This document shows, piece by piece, positions 16,783-24,427 of a stretch of DNA of 56,785 nt (position 1 is the stretch's first letter; each line of letters starts with the position of its first letter). The translations under genes were made by a program, and so were the position numbers. The DNA comes from Streptomyces sp. McG3 (lineage in GTDB: Bacteria > Actinomycetota > Actinomycetes > Streptomycetales > Streptomycetaceae), in NCBI RefSeq assembly GCF_018619185.1, contig NZ_JAAXYC010000015.1:1-56785 (forward strand), in the 5' to 3' direction. Below the pieces are notes generated by a model. It was not told where the DNA came from. It did not search any database and saw only the letters and a list, made by a program, of their open reading frames with translations.

Positions 16783-17084
16783 GGTTGGAAAAGGAGCTTC
16801 GCGCCGCTGGGGCGCTGTCCCGCCGGGAGCAGCGGGACAGCCCTCAGCAGCGGCCGGCCGTCAGGCGCAACCGGAGGAGAGTGCCTGGACAAGTGGTGTA
16901 CTGGTCGCCGGTGTACGAGACGGTGTGCGGGTGTCCTCGTCGCGGTCCACACGTCCGGTGTCGCGGTGCTCTCCCCGGTCGCGGGGATGGACGTCGACGG
17001 TGGCGGCTCTGCGGAGGCGGGTCACCGGAGCGGCTGCGGTGGACCGCCGCATGGCAGGATGCCGGTACGGCGGAAAGTGAGCTG
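16783..17084. other. Gap upstream of the barstar-like gene
   Basis: The barstar frame stays open through this stretch, but its composition is not protein-like. No other gene is recognised. It probably holds the promoter of the barstar-like gene. Confidence 0.4.
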
Positions 17085-17360
17085 GTGCTCGATCTGCGGG
17101 GCCGTCGGATCGAGACGCTCGACGAGTTCTGGGACGCGGTGGCCGGGCCCTGCGGGCTGCCCGACTGGTTCGGCCGGAACCTCGACGCCTGGGCGGACAC
17201 CATCCATGGACGCGGCATCTCCGATGTGATCGACCGTCACAGCACCCTGTCCGTGCACGTAGGCCGGACCGGGATGTTCGCCGTGAACGGCCCGGACGCC
17301 CGAGCCCTGGGCGAGGTCTTCGACGGCGAACAGAACAGGCTCGTCGTCTACCCCGTCTGA
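17085..17360 (+). CDS. Barstar-like RNase inhibitor
   Basis: This 91-aa protein matches the length and core of barstar: LDLRGRRIETLDEFWDAVAG, CGLPDWFGRNLDAWAD (the helix and loop that plug the barnase active site) and a final strand EQNRLVVYPV. Barstar-family proteins neutralise cognate ribonucleases. The GTG at 17085 follows GGAAAG by 7 bases and gives the canonical length; the open frame upstream looks non-coding. No barnase-type nuclease gene is adjacent, so it is an orphan immunity gene or inhibits a chromosomal RNase elsewhere. Confidence 0.8.
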   Translation: MLDLRGRRIETLDEFWDAVAGPCGLPDWFGRNLDAWADTIHGRGISDVIDRHSTLSVHVGRTGMFAVNGPDARALGEVFDGEQNRLVVYPV

Positions 17361-17445
17361 GCGGCTGCTCGACCTGCGCCGAACGGCGTGGACCGATTCG
17401 GCTGCACACGACGCCGACCGGCCCGCTGCCCGAGGCGGTCGCCCG

Positions 17446-18420
17446 TCATTCCTCTCGCCGCCCGGCGGCCTGCCACCACCTCGGATTGGCCTCGTACCAG
17501 GCCACCGTCTCGGCGATCCCGCGGTCGAGGGGCACCTGCGGCTCGTAGCCGAGCTGCTCGCGGATCTTGGTGTCGTCCAGCGCGTAGCGGAGGTCGTGGC
17601 CCTTGCGGTCCTCGACGTACTCGATCATCGAGGCGTCGGCGCCGCACAGCGCCAGAAGGTGCTCGGCCAGCCGCAGGTTCTCCAGCTCGTCGCCGCTGCC
17701 GACGTTGTAGATCTCGCCGGCGCCGCCCTTGGCGAGGACCAGGTGGATGGCGCGGCAGTGGTCGTCGACGTGAATCCACTCACGGCGGTTGCGCCCGTCG
17801 CCGTAGACGGGGACCTTGCGGCCCCGCAGCAGATTCGTCACGAACCGCGGGACGAGCTTCTCGGGGTGCTGGTAGGGCCCGTAGTTGTTCGAGCAGCGAG
17901 TGATGGACACGTCCAGACCGTGGGTGCGCCAGTAGCTGCGGGCGATCAGGTCGGCGCTCGCCTTCGACGCGGCGTACGGGGAGTTCGGCAGGAGAGGCCG
18001 CTCCTCGGTCCAGGAGCCCTGCTCGATCGAACCGTAGACCTCGTCGGTGGAGATGTGCAGGACCCGCTCGACCCGGCTCAGGGAGGCGGCCTCCAGCAGC
18101 ACCTGGGTGCCCAGCGCGTTGGTACGGACGAACTCCCGGCCGCCGGCGACGGAGCGGTCCACGTGGGACTCGGCGGCGAAGTGGACGATCGCGTCGTGGC
18201 CCGGCAGCAGTTCGCGCAGCAGAGCCCCGTCGCAGACGTCTCCCCGGACGAACTCCAGCCGGTCGTGGTGTGCCGGCAGGTTCTCCCGGTCGCCCGCGTA
18301 GGTCAGTTTGTCGAGCACGGTGATCCGGGTGCCCGGGTCCGCGCCGTAACGGCCCGCCAGAAGTGACCGCGCATAGTGGGAACCGATGAACCCGGCCCCG
18401 CCGGTGACCAGGATTCTCAC
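17446..18420 (-). CDS. rmlB: dTDP-glucose 4,6-dehydratase
   Basis: This 324-aa extended SDR converts dTDP-D-glucose to dTDP-4-keto-6-deoxy-D-glucose, the branch point of all 6-deoxysugars. It shows the NAD motif TGGAGFIGSHYARSLL at residues 6-21, the STDEVYGS loop, the catalytic YAASK, and the substrate-binding NNYGPYQHPEKLVPRF. Length and motifs are typical. The GTG start at 18420 overlaps the stop of a 30-codon upstream frame, suggesting translational coupling. With the rmlA homologue 150 bp upstream on the same strand it supplies the deoxysugar pathway encoded in the next 10 kb. It marks the apparent left edge of the biosynthetic cluster. Confidence 0.96.
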   Translation of the reverse strand: MRILVTGGAGFIGSHYARSLLAGRYGADPGTRITVLDKLTYAGDRENLPAHHDRLEFVRGDVCDGALLRELLPGHDAIVHFAAESHVDRSVAGGREFVRTNALGTQVLLEAASLSRVERVLHISTDEVYGSIEQGSWTEERPLLPNSPYAASKASADLIARSYWRTHGLDVSITRCSNNYGPYQHPEKLVPRFVTNLLRGRKVPVYGDGRNRREWIHVDDHCRAIHLVLAKGGAGEIYNVGSGDELENLRLAEHLLALCGADASMIEYVEDRKGHDLRYALDDTKIREQLGYEPQVPLDRGIAETVAWYEANPRWWQAAGRREE

Positions 18421-18509
18421 GGCGTGGCCCCCCGCAGCACGCTCGGGCGGGGAGTGAGCTCCGGGACGACCGGACCGTCGGCCCGGCCGTGTGGGGTGTG
18501 GGGCAACAT
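18417..18509 (-). CDS. Possible 30-aa leader peptide coupled to rmlB
   Basis: ATG 18509 is preceded 9 bases upstream by GGAGG. The frame encodes 30 residues rich in Pro and Arg (MLPHTPHGRADGPVV to the end LRGATP). Its TGA overlaps the GTG start of rmlB as GTGA. rmlB has no strong ribosome binding site of its own, so this could be a translated leader that couples ribosome entry. No homologue recognised. Confidence 0.35.
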   Translation of the reverse strand: MLPHTPHGRADGPVVPELTPRPSVLRGATP

Positions 18510-18571
18510 GATGGTCGTCCTCCAGAAGGAGTGTCCGGTTCGTGCGTCGCGCGGGAATCCGCCGCGGCCGC

Positions 18572-19441
18572 TCAGCCTGCCGCGGCGATGTCCATCACGT
18601 ACTGGCCGTACGGAGAGCGGGCAAGCTGGGCCCCCAGCCGGTGGCATGCCTCCCGGTCGATGTAGCCCATGCGCCAGGCGATCTCCTCGACGCAGGCGAT
18701 GCGGACACCCTGACGGTGTTCCAGCAGTTGCACGTACTGGCCCGCGTCGATGAGCGCGTCGTGGGTTCCGGTGTCCAGCCAGACGAAGCCGCGGCCCAGT
18801 TGTACGAGTGCGGCCTTGCCCCGCTCCAGGTATCGCCGGTTCACGTCGGTGATCTCCAGTTCGCCGCGCTCCGACGGCCGGAGCGACCTGGCGATCTCCA
18901 CGACGTCGTTGTCGTAGAAGTACAGCCCGGTGATGGCCAGGTTGGACCGCGGCCGCGCCGGTTTCTCCTCCAGGGCGGTGAGGTTGCCGGCGCCGTCGAC
19001 CTCACCGACCCCGTAGCGCTCCGGATCGCGGACCGGATAGCCGAAGAGCACCGCGCCGTCGAGGTCCATGGCGATCCTGCGCAGGATGCCGGAGAAGCCG
19101 GGGCCGTGGAAGAGATTGTCGCCGAGCACCAGGGCCACCGGGTCGTCGCCGATGTGGTCCTCGGACACCAGGAAGGCGTCCGCCAGTCCGCGCGGCTTGT
19201 CCTGTTCCGCGTAGCTGAGGTCGAGCCCGAGGTCCGATCCGTCGCCGAGCAGTCGCCGGAACCCCTTCAGACCGTCGGGCGCGGCGATGATCTGGATATC
19301 GGTGATACCCGCGAGCATCAGCACCGACAGCGGGTAGTAGATCATCGGTTTGTCGTAGACCGGCAGAAGCTGTTTGGACACTCCGAAAGTGATCGGATGC
19401 AGCCTCGTACCGTGACCGCCGGCCAGGATGATTCCCTTCAC
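18572..19441 (-). CDS. rmlA: Glucose-1-phosphate thymidylyltransferase
   Basis: This 289-aa nucleotidyltransferase makes dTDP-glucose from dTTP and glucose-1-phosphate, the first step of the deoxysugar pathway. It begins MKGIILAGGHGTRLHPITFG, with the nucleotide-binding GGxGTRLxPxT motif, followed by KQLLPVYDKPMIYYPLSVLM and the metal-binding region ALVLGDNLFHG, as well as ITGLYFYDNDVVEIARSL. Length is standard. The GTG start at 19441 follows GGAGG by 7 bases. It precedes rmlB on the same strand, and the pair probably forms one transcript. Confidence 0.96.
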   Translation of the reverse strand: MKGIILAGGHGTRLHPITFGVSKQLLPVYDKPMIYYPLSVLMLAGITDIQIIAAPDGLKGFRRLLGDGSDLGLDLSYAEQDKPRGLADAFLVSEDHIGDDPVALVLGDNLFHGPGFSGILRRIAMDLDGAVLFGYPVRDPERYGVGEVDGAGNLTALEEKPARPRSNLAITGLYFYDNDVVEIARSLRPSERGELEITDVNRRYLERGKAALVQLGRGFVWLDTGTHDALIDAGQYVQLLEHRQGVRIACVEEIAWRMGYIDREACHRLGAQLARSPYGQYVMDIAAAG

Positions 19442-19872
19442 GTCAGCGCCTCCGTGCGTGAGAGTGCGATTCCGGGGCGAACGGAATCGAAGGGGAAGAC
19501 AGAATTCCGCCGGGTTGGACTGATGTCATCGAGGTTCCCTCGGGACGGGAAAAACAGTCGTGGGTTGTCCGACGGGAAGGTGACTGTGTCGATGGTCCAT
19601 GACGCAGGGCGCCGCGACATCTCCGGTATTGCTGTGCAGGGCACTCCGCCGATATGCGTGGGAACCTCGAATGTTCGACCGGCCTGATATTCGCGTGAGG
19701 GAGGTACATGGATATCAGGAACCTCGTGGGGCCACTGAGCACCGACGGCTTTTCCTGGTCCGCGATGTACAGCGCGCCTCCCTTGTCCCGCGAGTTCCGG
19801 CGCGTGCCGGGCGCCCTGACGGGGCAAGTCCTCTCGGCGTCCTGTCGGACGCCCACGGACCATGGGGCCCGG
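19442..19872. other. Upstream region of rmlA-rmlB, no gene seen
   Basis: This is a 431-bp stretch between the rmlA start and the end of the next minus-strand gene. It has lower GC content and no protein-like frame, and probably carries the rmlA promoter. No clear -10/-35 pair or operator can be assigned with confidence. Confidence 0.4.
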
Positions 19873-20880
19873 TCAGTCGGGGGGCGCGTCCGCGAGGCCG
19901 GCGATCAGGTCGGCGAGCCCGGTGTCCAGCGGGGTCAGCGGGCGCCAGCCCGTCGCGGTGCGAAACCGCGTGGAGTCCGCCACTGTGCTCATGAGGTCCG
20001 TCGGAAGCGCGTGTGCCGGTGGCGGGACGGCGGTCACGGGCACCGGAGGGCGTCCGGTCCGGGCCGCGACACCGTCGGCGATCGACCGGAAGACCCGGCC
20101 CAGCGGCTCGCCCTGCCCGGTTCCGAGGACCCAGTGCCGGCCGGTGACCGCCTCGGGGTGGTCCAGGGCGGCGAGGAACGCCCGTGCGGTGTCGTCGACA
20201 TGGAGCAGATCGCGCCGCACCGAGCCGTCGTGCCACATGGTCAGCGGCTCCCCGGCCAGTGCCCGCCGTACCATCGCCGCCAGCACCCCCCGGTCCTTCC
20301 GCCCGGCGGGTGCGCCGCGCCCGTAGACCGTAGGCAGCCGGAGGGACGCGCCGCGTACCGTGCCCTGCGTGGCGGCGGCCAGCAGTTCGCGCTCCGCCGC
20401 CTGCTTCTGACGGTCGTACGGGCTGGTCGGGGCGTCCGGCGCGGATTCGTCGACCGGGATCGGGGCGCCGGGCCCGGCCTGCGACGTCGAGCCGGCGAAC
20501 AGGACGAGCGCGGCGGCACCGCGCGAGTGTCCGCGCTCCAGCAACGCTTCGAGCAGCGCGTTCATCACCCCCGCGTTGGCCCGTCCCAGCGCCTCGTCCG
20601 ACGCGCCCTCGCCGCGCCACCCCGCACCATGACTGACGAGGTGGATGATCGCGTCGGATCCCGCGACGGCAGCCCGGAGAACGTCCCGGTCCGTCAGGTC
20701 ACCCGTGCACCGCTCGACGTCGGCACGCGCGCCCCGCGGCACCGCGACCGGTCCCCGGGCCACCGTGCGCAGCCGGACGGGGCGCCGCGACAGCGCCGCC
20801 ACGACCACGGACCCGATGAAGCCCGACGCCCCGAGCACGGTGACGAGCGGGGGGCGGCCCGGCACATCGGCGCCGGTCAC
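19873..20880 (-). CDS. NDP-hexose 4-ketoreductase (NAD-dependent epimerase family)
   Basis: This 335-aa extended SDR has the cofactor motif VTVLGASGFIGSVVVAAL near the N-terminus, the segment LVLFAGSTSQAG, catalytic YDRQK and the nucleotide-sugar loop LRLPTVYGRGA. It resembles the 4-ketoreductases of TDP-deoxysugar pathways, which set C-4 stereochemistry last, before methylation or transfer. The GTG start (20880) overlaps the stop of the preceding O-methyltransferase gene as GTGA, so the two are translationally coupled. In context it should reduce the 4-ketone of the branched nitro/amino sugar. A 4-epimerase role cannot be excluded. Confidence 0.85.
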   Translation of the reverse strand: MTGADVPGRPPLVTVLGASGFIGSVVVAALSRRPVRLRTVARGPVAVPRGARADVERCTGDLTDRDVLRAAVAGSDAIIHLVSHGAGWRGEGASDEALGRANAGVMNALLEALLERGHSRGAAALVLFAGSTSQAGPGAPIPVDESAPDAPTSPYDRQKQAAERELLAAATQGTVRGASLRLPTVYGRGAPAGRKDRGVLAAMVRRALAGEPLTMWHDGSVRRDLLHVDDTARAFLAALDHPEAVTGRHWVLGTGQGEPLGRVFRSIADGVAARTGRPPVPVTAVPPPAHALPTDLMSTVADSTRFRTATGWRPLTPLDTGLADLIAGLADAPPD

Positions 20881-21851
20881 GCCGCGTCGCCCTGCTGACC
20901 GGTCCGGCGCCCCGTCGTGCGGCCGGCCGTCGGGGGTTCGTCCGGTCGCCGGTAGACGGCCTGCCAGTAGTAGCTCCACGGGACGGCCCTGCCGTCGCCG
21001 ACGGTCTCCCAGCGTGGGCCCGGCCGGTAGGACGAGAGGAACTTCGGTGCCAGGGCCGCGACCGCACGGCTGTCGTGGATGTCGAGGAGGTCCCGCAGCA
21101 GCCCCGTCGCCAGGGCCATCCGCACGACCTCGTCGCCCTGCGCGTGGTTGTCCAGTTCCTTCTCCAGGTATTTGCCGACCGGGTTGTTCACGTAGAGCGC
21201 GGAGCACCGCCGGTCGATCAGAGCGAGGTAGTTGCGCACCGTCTCCGGGGGCATCTCGGCGAACGAGTCGACGTTCAGGCACAGGTCGAAGCGGGCGGTT
21301 CCGAGCGCCCGGTCCAGGTCGTCCGTGGTGTCGACCGACACGAACCTCACGCGGGAGAAGGTCTCGGTGTCCAGGACGGTGCGGAGGTACTCCCTGGACA
21401 GCGCGAGGGCACGTCCCAGATCGATGATCCAGTATTCCTCGACCCGGTGGTTGGAGAGCATCGCGTGGCAGGTCCGCCCGTAGCCGGCGCCGATCTCCAG
21501 GACGCGCGCGCCGTCCGGTTCGACGTACCGGCTGATGAACTCCAACTCGTGGACCGCGAGCAGGTAGTCCATGCAGACGCTGTCACCGTCGTGGGTCACG
21601 GAGATGGGTGACCCGGTCTCGCGATGACGGATCCTGCGCAGACGCCCGCGGTTCTCCGGGGTGAGACGCGCGGCGAGTTCGAAGATGAGCGCCTTGAGAT
21701 AGCGGACCCCGTTGACCTGCGGATCCCACAGTGCGAGCTTGAAGTTCACCGGATCCGATTTGAACGAGGCCAGCTTGGCCACGCCCTCCTCGGTGACCTT
21801 GACGGAGTTGTTGTAATTCCACAGCGAGCTCGGGCTGTATCGGTCATCCAT
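20877..21851 (-). CDS. Putative sugar O-methyltransferase
   Basis: This 324-aa protein belongs to the putative sugar O-methyltransferase group. The SAM-binding motif is ARVLEIGAGYGRTCHAML, preceded by HELEFISRYVEPDG and followed by YWIIDLGRALALSREYL. ATG 21851 is the first good start, but no clear ribosome binding site precedes it. Coupled to the 4-ketoreductase, it is best placed to methylate the C-4 hydroxyl formed by that enzyme, as in the 4-O-methyl nitrosugars evernitrose and rubranitrose. The position of methylation is inference; methylation of another sugar or the aglycone is possible. Confidence 0.8.
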   Translation of the reverse strand: MDDRYSPSSLWNYNNSVKVTEEGVAKLASFKSDPVNFKLALWDPQVNGVRYLKALIFELAARLTPENRGRLRRIRHRETGSPISVTHDGDSVCMDYLLAVHELEFISRYVEPDGARVLEIGAGYGRTCHAMLSNHRVEEYWIIDLGRALALSREYLRTVLDTETFSRVRFVSVDTTDDLDRALGTARFDLCLNVDSFAEMPPETVRNYLALIDRRCSALYVNNPVGKYLEKELDNHAQGDEVVRMALATGLLRDLLDIHDSRAVAALAPKFLSSYRPGPRWETVGDGRAVPWSYYWQAVYRRPDEPPTAGRTTGRRTGQQGDAA

Positions 21852-22165
21852 GGGTTGCGACGTTAGGCGGCCCCGCCGACCGGCGGCTTCCTCGAAAATG
21901 CGGTGTCCGAGCCGATCTCCACGCCGGGTCGCGGCTGCTGCGAGAGATGACCGGGACCGGGACTCCGGCCTTCCGGCACGTCCGTGCAGCGCGCCGCGGG
22001 AGCCCTGCCGAGCCGCCCGGGACACGACCGCCGCCCGCCGGGAGCCCTCGACGCGGCCTCGGCTTTCTCGCAGCGTGCGCTTTCCGCCCTGGGTATGGGA
22101 ACGAGAGATTCCCCATGCTAGCTTCGGGAGTTATGGCAGTGAAATCGAAGACAGGAGACCGGGGA
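21852..22165. promoter_or_regulatory. Divergent promoter region of the sugar operons
   Basis: This region of about 310 bp separates the minus-strand methyltransferase-ketoreductase pair from the plus-strand sugar operon and must hold both promoters. No coding frame looks real apart from possible N-terminal extensions of the dioxygenase (ATG at 22115 or 22133). No specific operator is recognised. Confidence 0.45.
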
Positions 22166-22810
22166 ATGTGGAGGAGCGGGCGCCCGGAAGTGTACGCATA
22201 CGATTCGGCCGCATTTGATTTCGGTGCGGCGGTCGAGTCGATTTACCAGTCCGATGCGCTGGACGAGCTGCGACCGTACCGGTCCATGGAACGGCTCACC
22301 TGGAAGACCGACCAGTCCACCGACTTCCACGCCGCCTTCTACCAGCAGTTCGACACGAAGATACGGTCGCTGTACCGCTCCTTCGTGAAGACGTTCGCAC
22401 CGGAAGTGCTCGGTACGGATGAATACTGCTTCCAGCGCGTTCCGACTTTCCGGATTCATTTCCCGGGGAACGTCGCCGTAGGAGAGTTCCACACGGACGG
22501 TGACTACAACCACCGTGACGGCGAGGTCAACTTCTGGCTTCCGCTCACGCGCGCCTGGGGAACCAACTCCGTCTGGGTGGAGCAGGAGAAGGGGGCGAAC
22601 GACTACGCGCCGGCCGAGCTCGACGTGGGCCAGGTGCTGGTCTTCGACGCGGTGAACTGGCACCACGGGAACAAGGTCAACGAGACGGGTTCGACTCGGG
22701 TCAGCTTCGACTTCCGGTGCATCCGGCTCTCCGACTACAGCGCTTCGGGGCTGCGCACGGTGGACGCCGGAAGGGGCCTGTGGATCGGGGAGTACTTCGA
22801 TGTCTTCTGA
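22166..22810 (+). CDS. StrG-like Fe(II)/2-oxoglutarate-type oxygenase
   Basis: This 214-aa protein resembles StrG of streptomycin clusters and related non-heme iron proteins. The core reads RIHFPGNVAVGEFHTDGDYN followed by EVNFWLPLTRAWGTNSVW, and later VLVFDAVNWHHGNKVNETG and TRVSFDFR. HTD (H-x-D) and the later His in NWHHGN would form the facial metal triad, and the Arg in STRVSF could bind a 2-oxoacid. ATG 22166 is chosen because AGGAG lies 8 bases upstream. As first gene of the sugar operon it probably acts on the sugar or its nucleotide; its exact role is unknown and not needed for a standard nitrosugar pathway. Confidence 0.72.
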   Translation: MWRSGRPEVYAYDSAAFDFGAAVESIYQSDALDELRPYRSMERLTWKTDQSTDFHAAFYQQFDTKIRSLYRSFVKTFAPEVLGTDEYCFQRVPTFRIHFPGNVAVGEFHTDGDYNHRDGEVNFWLPLTRAWGTNSVWVEQEKGANDYAPAELDVGQVLVFDAVNWHHGNKVNETGSTRVSFDFRCIRLSDYSASGLRTVDAGRGLWIGEYFDVF

Positions 22811-24257
22811 CCGCGCCGACGCCGTGCCGGCACGGTCTCGGGCCGGTTCTCCAGAGGGGGGCGTCGGGTTGAGCACCAGCCGTACGGACGGCCGGGCGAC
22901 GGGGCCCCGGACCCCCGCCCCCACCCGGAGCACCGGGGTGGCACCGGGCCGCGGAGGCCCGGGCACCCGGCCCGAGGAGGTCGTGGACTGGCTTGCCTCC
23001 CGTGCGCGGGCCAACCGCTTCCGGGTCGAGCGCATCGCCTTCGACCGTCTCCGCGAGTGGTCGTTCGCCCCGGATACCGGCGATCTGGTGCACGACAGCG
23101 GTCGGTTCTTCTCCATCGGGGGCATCGAGGCCGAGACGGCCGACGGTTCGCACCCGGTCTGGCGCCAGCCCATCATCGACCAGCCCGAGGTGGGCATCCT
23201 GGGGATCCTCGCCAAGGATTTCGGGGGCGTACGCCACTATCTGATGCAGGCGAAGATGGAGCCGGGCAACCCCCGCACCGTCCAGCTCTCCCCGACGGTG
23301 CAGGCGACGCGCAGCAACTACACGGGTGTCCACAAAGGGGCCCCCGTCGCCTATCTCGACTACTTCACCGATCCGTCCCGGGCGCACCCGGTCGCCGACG
23401 TCCTCCAGTCGGAGCACGGCGAGTGGTTCCACCGGAAATTCAACCGGAACGTGATCGTCCTGGTCGACGAGGAGGTGCCGGCCGGCGAGAACTTCCGCTG
23501 GCTGACCCTCGACACCATCGCTGCCCTGCTGCACCACGACAACCTCGTCAACATGGACAGCCGCACGGTGCTCTCCTGCCTCCCCCCGGCGCCCGAAGGG
23601 TCCGGCGACCCGGCTCCTGTGCGCAGCGTCGAGGACTGGCTGGCCGCCGAGCGGTCCCGCCTTCCGCGGCGGGTGCGGCGCATCGCTCTGCGCGACACCG
23701 AGGGATGGGTGCGGACGGCGGATTCGATCCGCCGGGTGCCGGACCGCGACTTCCGTGTTGTCGCGGTCGCCGTCGAGGCGGGCAACCGCGAAGTGACCCA
23801 GTGGACGCAGCCGCTGTTCGAACCCCTGCTGCCGGGCCTGCACGCCTTCGTGACCCGGCGGTTCTCCGGAGTGCCGCATCTGCTGGTCAGGATCGGCGCC
23901 GAGATCGGTCTCGCACAGGGCGCGGAACTGGCTCCGACGGTGAGTTGCGTCCCGGAGTACCACCGGGACCGGCCCCCGGGCCGGCGTCCCCCGTTCCTCA
24001 CCACCGTCGAGACCGCCCCGCCGGGCCGCATCCGCTATACGGCGGTCCATTCGGAGGAGGGCGGCCGGTTCCTGAACGCCGTGAGCCGCTACGCCATCGT
24101 GGAGGCCGACGAGACGCCGGCACCGTCCCGACCGCCGTCCGGTTACCGCTGGGTGACACCCGGGCAGCTCTCGGCGGTCGCACGCCGGGGCGGCCGGGTG
24201 AACGTACAAGCCCGCACCCTGCTCTCGGTGTTGAGCACCGGAGCTGTCCGGCTCTGA
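22800..24257 (+). CDS. NDP-hexose 2,3-dehydratase
   Basis: This 485-aa protein has the internal duplication typical of TDP-4-keto-6-deoxyglucose 2,3-dehydratases (EvaA, TylX3, KijB1 class). Two similar halves appear, each with a VxxWLAxxR start, an arginine/serine-rich substrate segment (DTGDLVHDSGRFFSIGGIEA in the first) and a Q-P element followed by hydrophobic core (QPIIDQPEVGILGILAKDF; QPLFEPLLPGLHAFVTRRF). The enzyme removes the C-2 hydroxyl, giving the 2-deoxy-3,4-diketo intermediate used for 3-aminated sugars. The ATG start overlaps the dioxygenase stop by 11 bp, so it is coupled. The N-terminal 45 residues are low-complexity. Confidence 0.93.
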   Translation: MSSDRADAVPARSRAGSPEGGVGLSTSRTDGRATGPRTPAPTRSTGVAPGRGGPGTRPEEVVDWLASRARANRFRVERIAFDRLREWSFAPDTGDLVHDSGRFFSIGGIEAETADGSHPVWRQPIIDQPEVGILGILAKDFGGVRHYLMQAKMEPGNPRTVQLSPTVQATRSNYTGVHKGAPVAYLDYFTDPSRAHPVADVLQSEHGEWFHRKFNRNVIVLVDEEVPAGENFRWLTLDTIAALLHHDNLVNMDSRTVLSCLPPAPEGSGDPAPVRSVEDWLAAERSRLPRRVRRIALRDTEGWVRTADSIRRVPDRDFRVVAVAVEAGNREVTQWTQPLFEPLLPGLHAFVTRRFSGVPHLLVRIGAEIGLAQGAELAPTVSCVPEYHRDRPPGRRPPFLTTVETAPPGRIRYTAVHSEEGGRFLNAVSRYAIVEADETPAPSRPPSGYRWVTPGQLSAVARRGGRVNVQARTLLSVLSTGAVRL

Positions 24258-24427
24258 GTTCTCCGCGGGGCGCATTCTGCGAGAAGTCCGCGAGCACGGT
24301 GGGGTGTCACCGTGGTCCCATGCGCGAACGGTCCGGGAATCCGGCACCGCCCCCTTCCGCCACGGAGAGGGAGCGGCCTTCGGGAGCCCTGCGCCCGGAC
24401 CGGCCGGAACGACGATGGAGGAGAGCT

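Noticed and set aside
19438..19863. 141-codon minus-strand frame upstream of rmlA
   Set aside because: Composition is not protein-like and the stretch is better explained as the promoter region of rmlA.
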